Of a DNA stretch of 64,000 nt, positions 35,881 through 43,570 are shown piece by piece. Each line of letters begins with the position of its first letter. Positions within the stretch are counted from its first letter, which is position 1. The translations under genes and the position numbers were made by a program. Source of the stretch: Bacillus sp. S/N-304-OC-R1 (GTDB taxonomy: Bacteria; Bacillota; Bacilli; Bacillales; Cytobacillaceae); the NCBI RefSeq assembly GCF_019749375.1, contig NZ_JACWFE010000024.1, positions 248,001-312,000 of the forward strand, in the 5' to 3' direction. Below the pieces are notes generated by a model. It saw only the letters and a program-made list of their open reading frames with translations. It did not search any database and had not been told where the DNA came from.

Positions 35881-38046
35881 TTGCTTGAACAAAAAAAGCT
35901 ATTTGCTTTAGATATTGGCACTCGTTCTGTAAATGGAATTATTTTAGAAGAATCTCAAGGCAAATACCATGTTATAGATATTCTTGTAAAAGAGCATACG
36001 GAACGTGCAATGCTTGATGGACAAATTCATGACGTTTTAGCTGTGTCCAAAATTATCTCTGAAATAAAAGAAGAGCTTGAAATAAAACACGGGCTTTTAA
36101 AGAAGGTGAGTGTCGCTGCTGCTGGCCGTGCCTTAAAAACAGAACGTGCTGAAGTAAGCATTGATATTAATGGCAAGCCTTTAATACAAAAAGAGGATAT
36201 TCTCCATTTGGAGCTAAGTGCAGTTCAGCAGGCACAGGCAATCGTTGCGGAGAAACACCAATCAGAAAAGACATATTATTATTGTGTCGGATATTCTGTC
36301 CTTTATTACCGATTAGACCGAGAAGAAATCGGCAGTTTGATTGATCAGCAAGGAGACGAAGCTTCTGTAGAAATTATTGCTACCTTTTTGCCAAAGGTTG
36401 TCGTTGAATCACTTCTATCCGCACTTCATCGTGCTAATTTAGAAATGGAAGCATTAACACTTGAGCCTATTGCAGCTATAAATGTATTAATTCCTCCTTC
36501 AATGCGCCGGTTAAATGTTGCTCTAGTCGATATTGGTGCAGGGACTTCTGATATTGCGATCACAGATTTAGGCACTGTCATTGCCTACGGAATGGTCCCG
36601 GTAGCTGGTGATGAAATAACCGAGGCGCTAAGTGACCAGCTCCTGTTAGATTTTCCTTTAGCTGAAAAGGCGAAAAGAGAGCTGCTTGAACATGATTTAA
36701 TTAAAGTAACTGATATTCTTGGATTTGAAACAGAGATTGCGAAAGATGAAATCTTAAAAAGTATTTCGCCAGCATTAGATAAACTTGCTTCATCTATATG
36801 TAATGAAATTCTTTGCTTAAACAATCAGCAATCACCAAAAGCTGTGATGCTCGTTGGAGGCGGCAGCCTAACACCGGAATTGCCAAAGCGAGTGGCTGCA
36901 AAATTGAATTTGCCGGATAACCGAGTAGCGATAAGGGGAATAGATGCTATTACTTCTCTTACATTATCTGAGCATATTACAAAAGGTCCAGAGCTTGTTA
37001 CGCCAATTGGAATTGCTATCGCTGCTCATAAATCCCCTGTTCAATACAAAACGGTCTATGTAAATGAGCAGCCTGTTCGATTATTCGAGGTGAAAAGTTT
37101 GACAGTTGGCGATTGTCTTCTCGCTGCGGGGATAAAAATGAACAAATTATACGGGAAACCAGGATTAGCCATGATTGTGACTGTAAACGGACAAAACATT
37201 ACAATTCCTGGCGGCCACGGGGAACCCCCTCTTATTTTGTGTAACGGAGCTCCATGTTCCCTAGACAGTGAAATAAAAAATGGAGACCAGCTGATCGTTG
37301 AAAAAGGTGAAAACGGTCAAAAAGCTGAAGTGCAAATAAAGGATCTGCTTAATGAAATCCCTGTGAAGGATATCAAAATAAATGAACAATCTTATAAGAT
37401 ATCCGCTTCTTTAACCTGTAATGGAAGTAATGCTGATCCGAAAGAGTTTGTTTATGATCGAGATGTAATCCAGTGTAAAATGCCAGAAACAGTTGAAGAA
37501 GTGCTAGTTGCTCTTAACCTCCTAGAATTAATAGCTGAGACAAGACCGTTCAGGGTGAATATAAATGGAAAAGAAACATTTATCCCGCCTCTAGCTGGAA
37601 AAATGTTTCGAAACGGTCGAGAAATTAAATCCTACCATGGCTATGAGCATGGGGACGATATCATTATTGAAAAAAAAGGGACAATTACAGTTAGAGAACT
37701 GGCAGACCTTAAACAGATAATGCTTACCCAAAGCATTCCTGTTACATTTAACAACAATAAAATTGATCTCAAAAAAAACGTCTCTCTCATTAAAAGACAA
37801 GGCGTGACTTTATTAGAAGATGACGTGATCGAAGATGGAGACCATCTCAACCTTGAGCAAGGCAAGATCGAGCCATTTATTTTTCAAGATTTATTTGGTC
37901 ATGTAAATATTGATATTCCTGCTCATTCTGATGGAAAGTTTGTATTATTGATCAACGGAGAACAAGCAACTTTCCACAGCTCCATCCAGCCAGGAGATGA
38001 TCTTCAGATAGTCTGGCCATCACTTACTACAGCACGAAATAAATAA
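35881..38046 (+). CDS. FtsA-like actin-fold ATPase with extended C-terminal repeat region
   Basis: Predicted member of the FtsA/PilM branch of actin-like ATPases. Residues 1 to about 390 hold the actin-fold motifs: phosphate-1 ALDIGTRSVNGII (9-21), phosphate-2 VDIGAGTSDIAI (about 216-227) and adenosine loop VMLVGGGSLTPEL (about 321-333), with an FtsA-type 1C region between. The C-terminal 320 residues, absent from classical FtsA (about 420-440 residues), contain repeated blocks of the form NG-x-I-x-IP then a GD-x-hydrophobic turn, suggestive of beta-grasp domains. There is no obvious C-terminal membrane helix. Start TTG 35881 with AGAAGGTG upstream. Partner and function unknown. Confidence 0.8.
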   Translation: MLEQKKLFALDIGTRSVNGIILEESQGKYHVIDILVKEHTERAMLDGQIHDVLAVSKIISEIKEELEIKHGLLKKVSVAAAGRALKTERAEVSIDINGKPLIQKEDILHLELSAVQQAQAIVAEKHQSEKTYYYCVGYSVLYYRLDREEIGSLIDQQGDEASVEIIATFLPKVVVESLLSALHRANLEMEALTLEPIAAINVLIPPSMRRLNVALVDIGAGTSDIAITDLGTVIAYGMVPVAGDEITEALSDQLLLDFPLAEKAKRELLEHDLIKVTDILGFETEIAKDEILKSISPALDKLASSICNEILCLNNQQSPKAVMLVGGGSLTPELPKRVAAKLNLPDNRVAIRGIDAITSLTLSEHITKGPELVTPIGIAIAAHKSPVQYKTVYVNEQPVRLFEVKSLTVGDCLLAAGIKMNKLYGKPGLAMIVTVNGQNITIPGGHGEPPLILCNGAPCSLDSEIKNGDQLIVEKGENGQKAEVQIKDLLNEIPVKDIKINEQSYKISASLTCNGSNADPKEFVYDRDVIQCKMPETVEEVLVALNLLELIAETRPFRVNINGKETFIPPLAGKMFRNGREIKSYHGYEHGDDIIIEKKGTITVRELADLKQIMLTQSIPVTFNNNKIDLKKNVSLIKRQGVTLLEDDVIEDGDHLNLEQGKIEPFIFQDLFGHVNIDIPAHSDGKFVLLINGEQATFHSSIQPGDDLQIVWPSLTTARNK

Positions 38047-38068
38047 AACATCCAAACGGATGTTTTAT
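38039..38068. terminator. Convergent terminator between the FtsA-like gene and ytxJ
   Basis: AAATAAAACATCC-AAAC-GGATGTTTTATTT, a long perfect stem overlapping both stop codons. Confidence 0.8.
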
Positions 38069-38394
38069 TTATTTTCCTTAACAGCTTCTTTTAAAGAGCT
38101 ATAAGTAATTTTCCAATGAGAGGCATGCCAAGCAACTTTGCCATTTCTAATTAGCAGGGCTTGTGGTGATTCATGTTTAATGTTGAACTTATCTGCAATG
38201 TAGTTTGATAAAGGACGCTCTTCTTGAACAATCAAATAGTACATCGGTAGGTTTTCTTGTTCTTCAGCAAAGCTTTCATACTCTTCATATGCAGCCTGAC
38301 TGATAGGACATGTTGAACTATGCTTTAAAATAATTAACTGCTCTTCATTTTGTAAAGCCTGATCAAAATCCTCATTACCATTAAATCTTTTCAT
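38065..38394 (-). CDS. ytxJ: Monothiol bacilliredoxin YtxJ (BrxC)
   Basis: Thioredoxin-fold protein that removes bacillithiol from oxidised protein cysteines. The 109 residues have a single-cysteine active site in HSSTCPISQAAYEEY (TCPIS) and the cis-proline region QALLIRNG. It follows ytxH and ytxG on the same strand, as in the B. subtilis ytxGHJ stress operon. ATG 38394 is preceded by AGGGGGTAAAAGG. Confidence 0.92.
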   Translation of the reverse strand: MKRFNGNEDFDQALQNEEQLIILKHSSTCPISQAAYEEYESFAEEQENLPMYYLIVQEERPLSNYIADKFNIKHESPQALLIRNGKVAWHASHWKITYSSLKEAVKENK

Positions 38395-38460
38395 CCTTTT
38401 ACCCCCTATTAAAAAATAACAGTGAAGCTATCTTACCACTCCACTGTTTGCAAAACAATT

Positions 38461-38919
38461 TCAATGATTATATTTATTTTCTGTCTCGTCAAATGCCTTT
38501 TTTGTTTCCTCTAGCTTCCTTTGTATATCATCATTACTTACTGCTGAGTGCTGATTGGAATCAGTTTTTTTGGCTATTGTATCAATTGGGTTTATATTCT
38601 TTACTTTATTAACTAATTCAATGGACTGTCTAGAAACAGATTGAGCAAGCCCGCTGGATTTTTCCTTTGCTGTTTCAGCAAGCTGTATGCCTCTAGATCT
38701 AGCAGTTTCACGAAGCTGACCTGTTTTCTCCTTCAGTACAACGGCTTGTTCATTAAGATTGCTTCTTAATTCTTTTCCGGATTTAGGAGCAAGGAATAGT
38801 GCTGCAGCTGCCCCTACCATTCCTCCAATCAGAGCACCGATAATAAAATCCTTCGTATTGATGCTATCATTTGATTTTGATTGTGTTTGTTCGTACTGAC
38901 TTCTCTCTTGATTACTCAT
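38461..38919 (-). CDS. ytxH: YtxH-family general stress protein
   Basis: Membrane-associated general stress protein of unknown biochemical role. The 152 residues have one short hydrophobic glycine-rich segment (FIIGALIGGMVGAAAALFLA, about 26-45) followed by APKSGKELRSNLNEQ, the hallmark of the YtxH/gas vesicle-like domain, and a long charged helix. Middle gene of ytxGHJ; 18 bp downstream of ytxG. AGGAGGAG ribosome-binding site. Confidence 0.9.
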   Translation of the reverse strand: MSNQERSQYEQTQSKSNDSINTKDFIIGALIGGMVGAAAALFLAPKSGKELRSNLNEQAVVLKEKTGQLRETARSRGIQLAETAKEKSSGLAQSVSRQSIELVNKVKNINPIDTIAKKTDSNQHSAVSNDDIQRKLEETKKAFDETENKYNH

Positions 38920-38937
38920 ACTAGAATCTCCTCCTAA

Positions 38938-39417
38938 TTAACTTCTTTCTCTTATCCATCTCTTTTGAGGGGTTGGCTTGTCCACCGGAACTTCTTGAGT
39001 TTCAGGTTGTTTTCTCATCTTCCATTTGTCTTTAAGTTCCATTAATACTTGGCCCCATTGAACAACCTGTGAAATTCTTTCTTTGTTTTCCTCTAGCCCC
39101 TCATTAACAGAACTCGTAATCTTTTGAATCGATCCATTGAAGCTGCGGACAGAGTCTCCAACTTCTTTCACAGCAATAACAACACTATTAAGACTTTCTG
39201 ATTTATGCTGAACATCCTCTGCCAGAGCATTTGTTTTTTCAAGCAGGGCTGTTGTTTCCCTCGTTACCCCTTCTAGCTGGCCCTCTAAACCTATTAATGT
39301 TTTTGAAACACTATCTAATGTAATCTGCAGAGATTTTAAAGTTTTTGATAAGTAAATGACAAGAATAAAAAACGCGATAGCGATCACAGCTATACTTAAA
39401 TACAAAATAATTTGCAC
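38938..39417 (-). CDS. ytxG: YtxG, DUF948 general stress protein
   Basis: Small membrane protein with one N-terminal helix (IILYLSIAVIAIAFFILVIY) followed by a long coiled coil typical of DUF948. GTG 39417 is chosen (159 residues) because GGAGG ends 8 bases before it; the in-frame ATG at 39432 contains that ribosome-binding site. First gene of ytxGHJ. A sigma-B-like promoter lies just upstream, agreeing with stress induction known for the B. subtilis operon. Confidence 0.88.
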   Translation of the reverse strand: MQIILYLSIAVIAIAFFILVIYLSKTLKSLQITLDSVSKTLIGLEGQLEGVTRETTALLEKTNALAEDVQHKSESLNSVVIAVKEVGDSVRSFNGSIQKITSSVNEGLEENKERISQVVQWGQVLMELKDKWKMRKQPETQEVPVDKPTPQKRWIRERS

Positions 39418-39452
39418 GATGATAACCTCCATTTGTCCTAGCTATTTATCTT

Positions 39453-39477
39453 ATTCCCAGTTGCAGTCAACATAAAC
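39453..39477 (-). promoter_or_regulatory. Sigma-B-like promoter of ytxGHJ
   Basis: On the minus strand GTTTAT (39477-39472), a 13-base spacer and GGGAAT (39458-39453), close to the sigma-B pattern GTTTAA and GGGTAT. It is about 36 bases upstream of the chosen ytxG start. Confidence 0.65.
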
Positions 39478-39543
39478 CCCCTAATCAAAAGAATTCCATT
39501 TAATAGAACAGATCTCCTGCTAGTATTTTCATCAAATCTTTAT

Positions 39544-39575
39544 ACATTGGACATTTTAACATAAATGTCCAATGT
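39544..39575. promoter_or_regulatory. Perfect 13-bp inverted repeat upstream of ampS
   Basis: ACATTGGACATTT (39544-39556) and AAATGTCCAATGT (39563-39575) are exact reverse complements around a 6-base spacer, about 90 bp before ampS. It lacks a T-run and looks like a repressor operator. A second, shorter palindrome ACAATATATATTGT is at 39613-39626. The binding protein is unknown. Confidence 0.6.
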
Positions 39576-39662
39576 TAAAATATAAATTAAACAAAAAAAT
39601 GCAATTTAGGATACAATATATATTGTTATATTATGAAAATTGTTTTTCGGAGGGAAAAATGA

Positions 39663-40778
39663 ATGAAAGATCCTCGTATTGAAACACTGGCAAAGAATTT
39701 AATCAATTACTCTGTCCGCCTGCAAAAGGGAGAGAAGGTACTAATTGAAAACTTTGGCCTGCAAAGAGAGCTTGTGACTGCTCTTGTTAAGGAAGCCTAT
39801 GCTGCTGGAGGCTATCCTTTTGTTCTATTAAAAGATCATCAGGTTGACCGTTCTCTGCTTATTGGAGCACAAGAAGAAAATTTCAATCTGATGGCTGACT
39901 TTGAAGCGAATGTGATGAGTCAAATGGATGCATATATTGGCCTTCGTTCTGGAGATAACATTAATGAGCACTCAGATGTTCCTGATGAAAAAATGAAAAT
40001 CCATGGAGCTACAATCGGGAAAAAAGTGCATCGAGAAATTCGCGTTCCTAAAACGAAGTGGGTTGTATTAAGATATCCGACATCTTCAATGGCACAGCTT
40101 GCGAAAATGAGCACAGAGGGCTTTGAGGATTTCTACTTTAATGTATGTAATCTCGATTACGGTAAAATGGATAAAGCGATGGACAACCTCGTTGAATTAA
40201 TGAATGCAACAGATAAAGTAAAAATTACTGGCCCTGGAACGGATTTAACATTCTCTATTAAAGACATCCCAGCGATTAAATGCTCTGGTCAGATGAATAT
40301 TCCAGATGGAGAAGTTTATACAGCGCCTGTCCGTGATTCTGTAAACGGTGTCATTACATATAATACGCCATCTCCATATAATGGATTCACCTTTGAAAAT
40401 GTGAAACTGACGTTCAAGGATGGAAAAATCGTAGAGGCAACAGCAAATGACACTGATAGAATTAATAAAATCTTTGATACAGATGAAGGAGCTCGTTACA
40501 TCGGAGAATTTGCAATTGGAGTAAATCCATATATTCTACATCCAATGCAAGACATTTTATTTGATGAAAAAATTGATGGAAGCTTCCATTTCACTCCTGG
40601 TCAATGCTATGACGAAGCTTACAATGGAAACAAATCCAATATCCATTGGGATATGGTAAATATCCAGCGTCCAGATTACGGCGGCGGAGAAATTTATTTC
40701 GATGATCGCTTAATTCGGAAAGATGGACGCTTTGTCATTCCAGAATTAGAAGCATTAAACCCTGAGAACCTAAAATAG
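39663..40778 (+). CDS. ampS: Aminopeptidase, peptidase family M29 (AmpS)
   Basis: Broad-specificity metal aminopeptidase of the cytoplasm. The 371 residues are of the M29 type (thermophilic aminopeptidase family), with HYTTQ-like features replaced here by GEFAIGVNPYI and GSFHFTPGQCYDEAYNGNKS near the C-terminus; conserved EVYTAPV at about residue 220 contributes to the metal site in this family. ATG 39663 has CGGAGGG upstream. Single-gene unit with terminator; a palindromic operator-like element lies upstream. Confidence 0.93.
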   Translation: MKDPRIETLAKNLINYSVRLQKGEKVLIENFGLQRELVTALVKEAYAAGGYPFVLLKDHQVDRSLLIGAQEENFNLMADFEANVMSQMDAYIGLRSGDNINEHSDVPDEKMKIHGATIGKKVHREIRVPKTKWVVLRYPTSSMAQLAKMSTEGFEDFYFNVCNLDYGKMDKAMDNLVELMNATDKVKITGPGTDLTFSIKDIPAIKCSGQMNIPDGEVYTAPVRDSVNGVITYNTPSPYNGFTFENVKLTFKDGKIVEATANDTDRINKIFDTDEGARYIGEFAIGVNPYILHPMQDILFDEKIDGSFHFTPGQCYDEAYNGNKSNIHWDMVNIQRPDYGGGEIYFDDRLIRKDGRFVIPELEALNPENLK

Positions 40779-40780
40779 TA

Positions 40781-40814
40781 AAAAAAGATGCGGTCAATTG
40801 ATCGCATCTTTTTT
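40781..40814. terminator. Convergent terminator between ampS and murC
   Basis: AAAAAAGATGCG / CGCATCTTTTTT form a 12-bp stem, with T-runs on both strands. Confidence 0.88.
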
Positions 40815-40820
40815 TACTAT

Positions 40821-42116
40821 TTATAATTGATTTTCATAAGCCTCTTGAAATTTTTGAATATCTCCAGCTCCCATGAAAATAAGGACGCTATTATCATGAT
40901 TTTTTAATACAGCCGTTTCTTCCTCTAATAGGATATTGGCATCAGGAATCTTTTCTTTCAAATCCTCAATTGTTAATTTACCATGATTTTCTCTTGCAGA
41001 ACCGAAAATTTCACATAAATAGACTTTATCTGCTAAGTTTAAGCTCTCAGCAAAATCATCAAGGAATGCCTGGGTTCTCGTAAATGTGTGAGGCTGGAAA
41101 ACACATATAATATCCCGTTCTGGATACTTTTGCCGTGCAGCATCAATTGTTGCCTTAATTTCAGTTGGGTGATGAGCATAATCATCTATAATAATTTGAG
41201 AACCAATCTTTTTCTCTGAAAATCTTCTTTTTACCCCACTAAAGGTTTTTAGGCAAGTTTGAACAATTTCAGAATTGACTCCCTCATAGTGGCAAAGTGC
41301 AATAACAGCAAGCGAATTTAAGATGTTATGATCGCCAAAAGTAGGAATGTGAAAGGTTTCGTAGAATGTATTTCTTACAAATACATCAAATGTTGTGCCT
41401 TCCGTTGTTTTTACAACGTTTCGTGCCTGAAAATCATTTTCTTCAGCAAAACCATAGAAAAGCACTGGTACCTTTGCCTGAATTCGCTGCAATTGCTCGT
41501 CATCACCGCATGCAAAAATCCCCTTATTCACTTGCCATGCCATTTCTTGGAATGCCGAAAATACATCCTCAATATTAGCAAAGTAATCAGGGTGATCAAA
41601 ATCAATATTCGTCATGATCGCATAATCAGGGAAATAAGATAAAAAATGTCTTCGATATTCACATGCTTCGAAAACAAAATACTCTGCATTTTCATCTCCA
41701 CTTCCCGTACCATCACCTATAAGGAATGAAGTTGGTTTTGCACCTTTCATTACATGTGCAAGTAAGCCTGTAGTTGAAGTTTTTCCATGAGCGCCTGTAA
41801 TGGCAACACTCGTGAAATTCTTCATAAAGTCACCTAAAAACCGGTGGTAACGGATAACAGGCAGTCCAAGTCTCATTGCTTCTTCAATTTCTTCATGAGT
41901 ATCCGGATAAGCATTTCCAGCAATAATGGTCATTCCAGGTTTTATATTTTCCTTTTGAAAGGGAAGGATCTTTATTCCAGATTGCTCAAGGGCCAGTTGT
42001 GTAAAAAAGCGTTTTTCATAGTCTGAGCCTTGTACTTTATAATTCATATCGTGCAGTACTTGCGCCAAGGCACTCATTCCAGCCCCTTTAATACCTACGA
42101 AATGGTAAATAGTCAT
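40821..42116 (-). CDS. murC: UDP-N-acetylmuramate--L-alanine ligase
   Basis: Adds L-alanine to UDP-MurNAc, the first step of the peptidoglycan stem peptide. The 431 residues show the UDP-binding start [16 protein letters not shown], the ATP P-loop [10 protein letters not shown] and [12 protein letters not shown] in the C-terminal domain. ATG 42116 is chosen because GGAGGTTC precedes it; the reading frame extends 17 codons upstream without support. Located between ytxGHJ/ampS and sftA in the usual Bacillus order. Confidence 0.96.
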   Translation of the reverse strand: MTIYHFVGIKGAGMSALAQVLHDMNYKVQGSDYEKRFFTQLALEQSGIKILPFQKENIKPGMTIIAGNAYPDTHEEIEEAMRLGLPVIRYHRFLGDFMKNFTSVAITGAHGKTSTTGLLAHVMKGAKPTSFLIGDGTGSGDENAEYFVFEACEYRRHFLSYFPDYAIMTNIDFDHPDYFANIEDVFSAFQEMAWQVNKGIFACGDDEQLQRIQAKVPVLFYGFAEENDFQARNVVKTTEGTTFDVFVRNTFYETFHIPTFGDHNILNSLAVIALCHYEGVNSEIVQTCLKTFSGVKRRFSEKKIGSQIIIDDYAHHPTEIKATIDAARQKYPERDIICVFQPHTFTRTQAFLDDFAESLNLADKVYLCEIFGSARENHGKLTIEDLKEKIPDANILLEEETAVLKNHDNSVLIFMGAGDIQKFQEAYENQL

Positions 42117-42389
42117 ATAAAGAACCTCCAACCATCGTATATCTGTAAAACAGTATATGACATTCATCTAGTTTTGCGCATATCCTAACTTAGAACACGC
42201 GCATTTCAAATTTAATTTTTCTAAAAGCCTTGCATAAATCATTAAGTTTATCTTTCTTCATATTTAATCATTATATCACTATTTATTTTTAAAAACTATG
42301 TAATGAAATCCCAGAAAACATTGCCATGTTTTTTTCAATTCGAAGCTCCATGTGCCATTAACGGTCATGGAGCTATTATTTTTCTTGTT

Positions 42390-43487
42390 CTATTCAACCT
42401 TTTCCAGCCGTGGATTCGGACGATAGCGTCTGCCTGCTTTTGCGGCGTGCTTGCCATCAATTAAGACATTGTCACCTGTAAATCCGATATTAATCTTTAG
42501 TAAGCTGCTACCGACTCCATACATATCAACTGGAACACCTTGTTGTTCAAATTCAAGAATTCGGGATTCATTAAACCCTCCGCTAACAACAATTTTCACA
42601 TGTTCGTAGCCTTCATCATCCAATGCTTTTCTGAGAGCAAAAATTAACTCTGCATTGACACCTCGTGGATCAAAAGTCCCTAACAGATGCTGATTTCTTA
42701 AGAAATATTGATCAATCATTGTACGGGATGTATCAATTCTAACGCCCTTTAATTCCTTTCCAAACTCTCTAGCGACCTTAAGAGAATCAGTAATGGCATC
42801 ATTGTTATAATCAACAAGTGCAACGAGATCATCTTCTGGGAAGGTTTCCTTGTATGCTTTTGTTGCTGCAACAAGATCCCCATTAAACATCTGAATAAGG
42901 GCATGAGGCATTGTACCCATTCCTTGTATGCCCCACCACTCATTCATAGCATGAGTCGCTTGAGCTGTTGCTCCCCCAATATAAGCAGCGTAGCCATCCC
43001 CGGCTTGGGTTGTATAATGATCATCTCGATCTCCCATAAAAATTACCGGCTTCTGCTTGCCTGATACACTCGCTGCTTTGACAACATTGTAAACATTTGT
43101 AGCGACAGCTGTACGTCTAGAGAGGATCCCATCGATCACTCCTTCTAGGTAGCCAAAGCTTTGATATTTTCCTGTAATGGTCAGGACTGTTTCAAATGGC
43201 GCAATTTTATCGCCATCCTTTAAAGAATATATTTCAAGTTCATCAGGATTATCAGCAAAAGTTTTTAGAAGTGCAATTACTTCATCTGTACCACACAAAA
43301 CTGCATGATTTTTTTGGAAAAATTGCATGGTTACCACAACATCTTTATGGTACTTGTTCACAATTTCTCTTGTTTTTAAAAAATACACTGCAGAGAACCA
43401 GCCATCTCTTATCCGCTCATCAAATTTAAAAGTCTGGTTAGTTAACCGATTTATTTCCCCTTTTAATTTAAGTTCAATTTCCTTCAT
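42390..43487 (-). CDS. pncB: Nicotinate phosphoribosyltransferase-type enzyme
   Basis: Predicted to join nicotinate to phosphoribosyl pyrophosphate in NAD salvage. The 365-residue protein belongs to the NAPRTase fold family (VDYNNDAITDSLKVA, GVRIDTSRTM, VSGGFNESRI, YGVGSSL), with the shorter PncB2-like layout and a conserved GDRDDHYTTQAGDGYAA segment. ATG 43487 is chosen for GAGGAG 7 bases upstream; the frame runs 22 codons further without a ribosome-binding site. Related quinolinate phosphoribosyltransferase-like enzymes share parts of this pattern, so the exact base substrate is inferred. Confidence 0.85.
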   Translation of the reverse strand: MKEIELKLKGEINRLTNQTFKFDERIRDGWFSAVYFLKTREIVNKYHKDVVVTMQFFQKNHAVLCGTDEVIALLKTFADNPDELEIYSLKDGDKIAPFETVLTITGKYQSFGYLEGVIDGILSRRTAVATNVYNVVKAASVSGKQKPVIFMGDRDDHYTTQAGDGYAAYIGGATAQATHAMNEWWGIQGMGTMPHALIQMFNGDLVAATKAYKETFPEDDLVALVDYNNDAITDSLKVAREFGKELKGVRIDTSRTMIDQYFLRNQHLLGTFDPRGVNAELIFALRKALDDEGYEHVKIVVSGGFNESRILEFEQQGVPVDMYGVGSSLLKINIGFTGDNVLIDGKHAAKAGRRYRPNPRLEKVE

Positions 43488-43570
43488 CCTTAAGCTCCTC
43501 ACATACCGTTCAAATCCAAGGCTGTAAATATTTTTAGTATTTTTATCATGCAAGTAAAGAATACCATGTA

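Noticed and set aside
42344..42374. Hairpin AGCTCCATG / CATGGAGCT after pncB as terminator
   Set aside because: Stem is real but the sequence after it on the minus strand is A-rich, with no T-run.
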